A stretch of 7,659 nt of DNA, from NCBI RefSeq assembly GCF_030815095.1, contig NZ_JAUSWF010000012.1:1-7659 (forward strand), read 5' to 3'. Shown here piece by piece: positions 5,558 through 7,659 of the stretch. Below the pieces are notes generated by a model. The model was not told the DNA's origin. It searched no databases and saw nothing but the letters and a program-made list of their open reading frames with translations. How positions within the stretch are numbered: position 1 is the stretch's first letter; the number at the start of each line of letters is the position of its first letter. A program made the position numbers and the translations under genes. The DNA is from Aedoeadaptatus ivorii. Its GTDB lineage: Bacteria; Bacillota; Clostridia; Tissierellales; Peptoniphilaceae.

Positions 5558-5577
5558 TGTATTAAGGAAGTGATACA
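5558..5577 (+). promoter_or_regulatory. Operator-like palindrome 2, at the transcription start
   Basis: TGTATTA (5558-5564), six bases, TGATACA (5571-5577), again six of seven matched. It repeats the architecture of palindrome 1 exactly 27 bases downstream; the shared left half TGTATTAAG is nine identical bases. It covers the predicted start to about +19, ahead of the ribosome binding site. Confidence 0.55.
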
Positions 5578-5595
5578 GATTGGAGAGGAGGTCCC

Positions 5596-5979
5596 ATGGA
5601 CTTTGACGCAAGTCGGCCGATCTATCTGCAACTCTACGAGGTATTTCGTCGCCATATCGCGGCGGGGGAATGGCCCGGGGGCGAGAAGATCGAATCGGTG
5701 CGGAATTTGGCGAAGGCGTATCGGGTCAATCCCAATACGGTACAGCGGGCATTGGCGGAATTGGAAAGGGAGGATTTGATCGTGACGGATCGCACCAGAG
5801 GAAAATATGTAACCGAAGACGAGAATTTGATCGCGCTCTTGGGGCGGGACGCGTTTGTAGAAGCGTGTAGGGAGCTTCGGCGCATCGCCGACGACCTGTC
5901 GATGAGCAAGGAAGTGGCATTGAAACTGCTGTCGGAACAGTGGGAGAGAGGAGGAGACGATGGAAGCCGTACGCATTAA
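5596..5979 (+). CDS. GntR-family repressor, YtrA subfamily
   Basis: A 127-residue transcription regulator. Residues 8-73 form the GntR winged helix: PIYLQLYEVFRRHIAAG is the first helix, PGGEKIESVRNLA and VNPNTVQRALAELE carry the helix-turn-helix (S34-V35-R36 and N45-P46-N47-T48 are the family signature), and LIVTDRTRGKYV is the wing. The short C-terminal part, about 50 residues and mostly helical, is too small for an effector domain of the FadR or HutC type and fits the YtrA group, which usually represses adjacent ABC transporter genes. The start is set by AGAGGAGG (5584-5591), four bases before ATG. It is first in its operon and overlaps the ATPase gene by 20 bases. Two palindromes in its own promoter indicate autorepression. 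The inducer is unknown; relatives respond to cell-envelope antibiotics, but nothing here proves that. Confidence 0.92.
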   Translation: MDFDASRPIYLQLYEVFRRHIAAGEWPGGEKIESVRNLAKAYRVNPNTVQRALAELEREDLIVTDRTRGKYVTEDENLIALLGRDAFVEACRELRRIADDLSMSKEVALKLLSEQWERGGDDGSRTH

Positions 5980-6655
5980 CGAACTCTCGATGGGATACCG
6001 CGATACGCTCGTGCTCGACGATTTGGAGCTCGCGATACCCGCCGGCAGTATGGTGGGGCTTTTGGGGCCCAACGGCGCCGGCAAGACGACGCTGTTAAAG
6101 ATCCTTGCGGGCCTGGAGATGGCCTACCAAGGCGAAGTTAAGATCTGCGGCAGCGTCCCGGGGCCTACGAGCAAGGCGAAGGTCAGCTACCAGCCCGACC
6201 ATTTGCCCCTCGCCAAGGATATGCGGGTGAAGGAGACGACGGCGCTTTACGAGACGTTTTTCGAGGACTTCGACACAAAGCGGGCCAATTTTATGATCCG
6301 GCGTTTGGGTCTCGATCGGGAGAGCCGGATTCGGGAGATGAGCAAGGGCATGCGAGATAAACTGCAGATCGCGCTCACCCTTTCCCGCCGGGCGGAGGTC
6401 TATCTCTTGGACGAGCCCATCGGCGGGGTGGATCCTGCGGCGAGAAGCGGCGTGATCGACGCCATACTCGACGGCTTCGACGACGGCGCGACGCTGATCA
6501 TCTCCACCCATATGGTGGCGGACATCGAACCGTTGATCGATCGGGCGGTGTTCCTCGGCGGCGGAAAGGCGTTGCTCAACGAGAACGTGGAAACGCTGCG
6601 GGCGGTACACGGCAAGGGATTGGAAGAGATTTTTCGGGAGGTGTATGATGCGTAA
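5960..6655 (+). CDS. ABC transporter ATP-binding protein
   Basis: A 231-residue cytoplasmic ATPase that powers the permease encoded next. All core motifs are visible: Walker A GPNGAGKTT (36-44), Q-loop Q78 in SYQPDHL, signature MSKGMRDKL (127-135, the S-x-G form common in this group instead of LSGGQ), Walker B VYLLDEP (147-153), D-loop GGVDPAAR (155-162) and switch histidine H184 in IISTHM. The length and the SKGM signature match the YtrB/EcsA-type exporters usually paired with YtrA regulators. The ATG at 5960 follows a GAGGAGGA site and lies inside the GntR gene (20-base overlap); the 3' end overlaps the permease gene. The enzyme looks intact. The substrate cannot be deduced. Confidence 0.95.
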   Translation: MEAVRINELSMGYRDTLVLDDLELAIPAGSMVGLLGPNGAGKTTLLKILAGLEMAYQGEVKICGSVPGPTSKAKVSYQPDHLPLAKDMRVKETTALYETFFEDFDTKRANFMIRRLGLDRESRIREMSKGMRDKLQIALTLSRRAEVYLLDEPIGGVDPAARSGVIDAILDGFDDGATLIISTHMVADIEPLIDRAVFLGGGKALLNENVETLRAVHGKGLEEIFREVYDA

Positions 6656-7412
6656 GCTGCTGGGATACTTTTTTAAGCGGGATCAAGTGGTGCTCTTGTC
6701 GGCATTCGGCATTTCTCTCTTGGCGTGTCTGATCAGCCGGGCAAATGCCGCACCGGAGGTGACGCTCTTTGCGGCGATGGCCATCTATGTCGTTGCGGTC
6801 GCGGGCGGGATTGTCGTATTGGCGCGCGACTACCGGGCGTTCTGCGGCGATCGTTCCCCGTTTTTTGCCGCCCTTCCCCTTACGGGGCGGCAGGTCGTCG
6901 GCGCGCGGTTTGCCTATCTCGGTCTCCTTTTGCTCCTAATGAGCCTGATCGGGGCCTTTATGGGTGCGCGCCTGTTGGTATTGTTCTCTGCGGCGATCGG
7001 CGGCCAGTTAAATTTCGTCATCGAACAACTGAAAGTCATGTATTCGCAGCCGAGCGGCATCGCCCTCATCGGCAGCCTGTTTTTGCTTAATCTGGGCACG
7101 CAGGTCGCACTGTGGTTGTTTGCGGTTTCGGTGGGGAGCGAACGCACCCTTCGGCGCTTTAGCTTCGGCGGGCCGGTCCTCGTGTATATCCTCACCGCCC
7201 TCGGAATCGGTGCCATAGACACCCTTTTGGGGGCGCTCTTTCCCTTCGGCTTTGTCTTTGAATGGGGACGCGGATTTTTCTTCGGCGCGATTCAGCCGGA
7301 ACAGGAGCTGTTCGGACTACCGCTCACCATTTGGATCGTGTCGGCACTGTGTGTCGCCCTCGGCCTCTGGCGGAGCGCGTATAGCCACAATCAAAAACTT
7401 TCGGCGTATTGA
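6648..7412 (+). CDS. ABC-2-like transporter permease
   Basis: A 254-residue membrane protein with about six hydrophobic helices (roughly residues 14-30, 39-59, 88-113, 137-158, 175-200 and 223-243), the usual number for an ABC-2 exporter half. The segment FFAALPLTGRQVVGAR (72-87) is the cytoplasmic LPxxRxxhhxAR-like stretch typical of these permeases, likely to contact the ATPase. There are two adjacent ATGs, at 6645 and 6648. GGGAGG (6636-6641) is three bases from the first and six from the second, so 6648 is preferred; the alternative adds one Met. It overlaps the ATPase gene by eight bases and is the last gene of the operon. With the ATPase it should form an exporter, perhaps for an antimicrobial or lipid-like compound; the substrate is unknown. 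Sequence beyond topology is poorly conserved in this class. Confidence 0.85.
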   Translation: MRKLLGYFFKRDQVVLLSAFGISLLACLISRANAAPEVTLFAAMAIYVVAVAGGIVVLARDYRAFCGDRSPFFAALPLTGRQVVGARFAYLGLLLLLMSLIGAFMGARLLVLFSAAIGGQLNFVIEQLKVMYSQPSGIALIGSLFLLNLGTQVALWLFAVSVGSERTLRRFSFGGPVLVYILTALGIGAIDTLLGALFPFGFVFEWGRGFFFGAIQPEQELFGLPLTIWIVSALCVALGLWRSAYSHNQKLSAY

Positions 7413-7419
7413 GAAAGAA

Positions 7420-7451
7420 GGCGCGTACCGGTGTGTACGCGTCTTTTTTTT
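7420..7451 (+). terminator. Rho-independent terminator of the GntR-ABC operon
   Basis: GGCGCGTAC (7420-7428) pairs with GTACGCGTC (7435-7443), nine pairs with one G-U, around a six-base loop, followed by eight T (7444-7451). It begins eight bases after the permease stop codon. Confidence 0.93.
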
Positions 7452-7464
7452 GGAGAAAGGGCGC

Positions 7465-7498
7465 GGGGTGTAGTGAGGTAGACTGCGCAGCCCACCCC
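7465..7498. repeat. Inverted repeat GGGGTG...CACCCC
   Basis: GGGGTG (7465-7470) and CACCCC (7493-7498) are perfect complements around 22 bases that include the palindrome TGCGCA. It lies directly before the TGTCATTCTGAGCG unit and may be the outer part of the same repeat element. No T tract follows, so it is not a second terminator. Confidence 0.35.
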
Positions 7499-7500
7499 CT

Positions 7501-7543
7501 TGTCATTCTGAGCGAGGAATTTATTCCGAGTCGAAGAATCTCT
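7501..7543 (+). repeat. Intergenic repeat unit, TGTCATTCTGAGCG type (forward copy)
   Basis: The unit runs TGTCATTCTGAGCG, then a small palindromic core (GGAATTTATTCC), then GAGTCGAAGAATCTCT. I recognise the TCATTCTGAGCG...GTCGAAGAATCT wording as a dispersed noncoding repeat found in many unrelated bacterial genomes, usually between genes. The variable middle can form a small hairpin. There is no ORF across it. Confidence 0.75.
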
Positions 7544-7627
7544 TTCTCTGTAAGGGGTTAGCGTAAAGCCGGGGCCGTACCACACGATGAGGCTTTTATC
7601 GTCAATGTGACCCGCAATAGTTCACTA

Positions 7628-7659
7628 GAGATCCGTTCGACTCCGCTGCGCTCCGCTCA
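7628..7659 (-). repeat. Intergenic repeat unit, inverted copy cut by the window edge
   Basis: Read on the minus strand this is TGAGCG, a different GC-rich core, then GAGTCGAACGGATCTC. It shares TGAGCG and GAGTCGAA plus the GATCTC-like end with the unit at 7501-7543 but in the opposite orientation. The outer end (expected TGTCAT) lies beyond the window. The 7544-7627 interior has no gene, promoter or structure that I can support. Confidence 0.7.

Noticed and set aside
5449..6084. Minus-strand open frame across the terminator and GntR gene
   Set aside because: It crosses a terminator, a promoter and a well-supported GntR gene and its product has no recognisable features.
6095..6610. Minus-strand open frame opposite the ABC ATPase
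   Set aside because: The plus strand carries every ABC motif in order, so this is an antisense shadow.

Overview
The window looks like chromosomal DNA from a low-GC-lineage Gram-positive anaerobe (Clostridia/Tissierellia, possibly Peptoniphilaceae), although the GC content here is rather high. The pointers are a clostridial-type short-chain flavodoxin, a DUF3793 protein, a Cna_B-type surface protein with a sortase-like C terminus, AGGAGG ribosome binding sites and sigma-A-type promoters. The placement is inference, because no RNA marker gene is present.

Layout. (1) The first bases hold the ribosome binding site and start codon of a divergent minus-strand gene that leaves the window. (2) 137-4158 is one large cell-surface adhesin gene in pieces: a signal peptide with an Ala/Glu/Asp-rich stalk, a right-handed beta-helix-like body, Cna_B/pilin-type isopeptide domains, a Pro-rich wall-spanning repeat, then an APQTG sorting signal, membrane helix and basic tail. 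Reading frame is lost at an A7 tract near 1122-1128 and twice more between about 2170 and 2270. The first break is an exact dnaX-type A AAA AAG slippery heptamer with a small hairpin behind it, so frameshifting, phase variation, true decay and homopolymer sequencing error all compete. A UACG-loop terminator follows. (3) 4281-5488 is a two-gene unit: a near-consensus promoter, a roughly 110-nt leader with a long 5' hairpin, flavodoxin, and an overlapping DUF3793 gene, closed by a terminator. (4) 5524-7451 is a self-contained operon of a YtrA-type GntR repressor, an ABC ATPase and an ABC-2-like permease, with overlapping genes, a strong promoter carrying two tandem operator-like palindromes, and a terminator. 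(5) 7452-7659 holds no gene. It contains two inverted copies of an intergenic repeat, the second cut by the window edge.

How it works together: the surface protein is probably an adhesin or matrix component. Flavodoxin supplies FMN-based electron transfer and is classically an iron-sparing substitute for ferredoxin, and DUF3793 is a frequent clostridial partner of unknown role. The GntR-ABC operon is probably a substrate- or stress-inducible exporter that represses itself. The most interesting items are the slippery A7 site, the structured flavodoxin leader (with an overlapping 29-codon ORF and a Fur-like half site), the paired operators, and the inverted repeat pair at the right edge.
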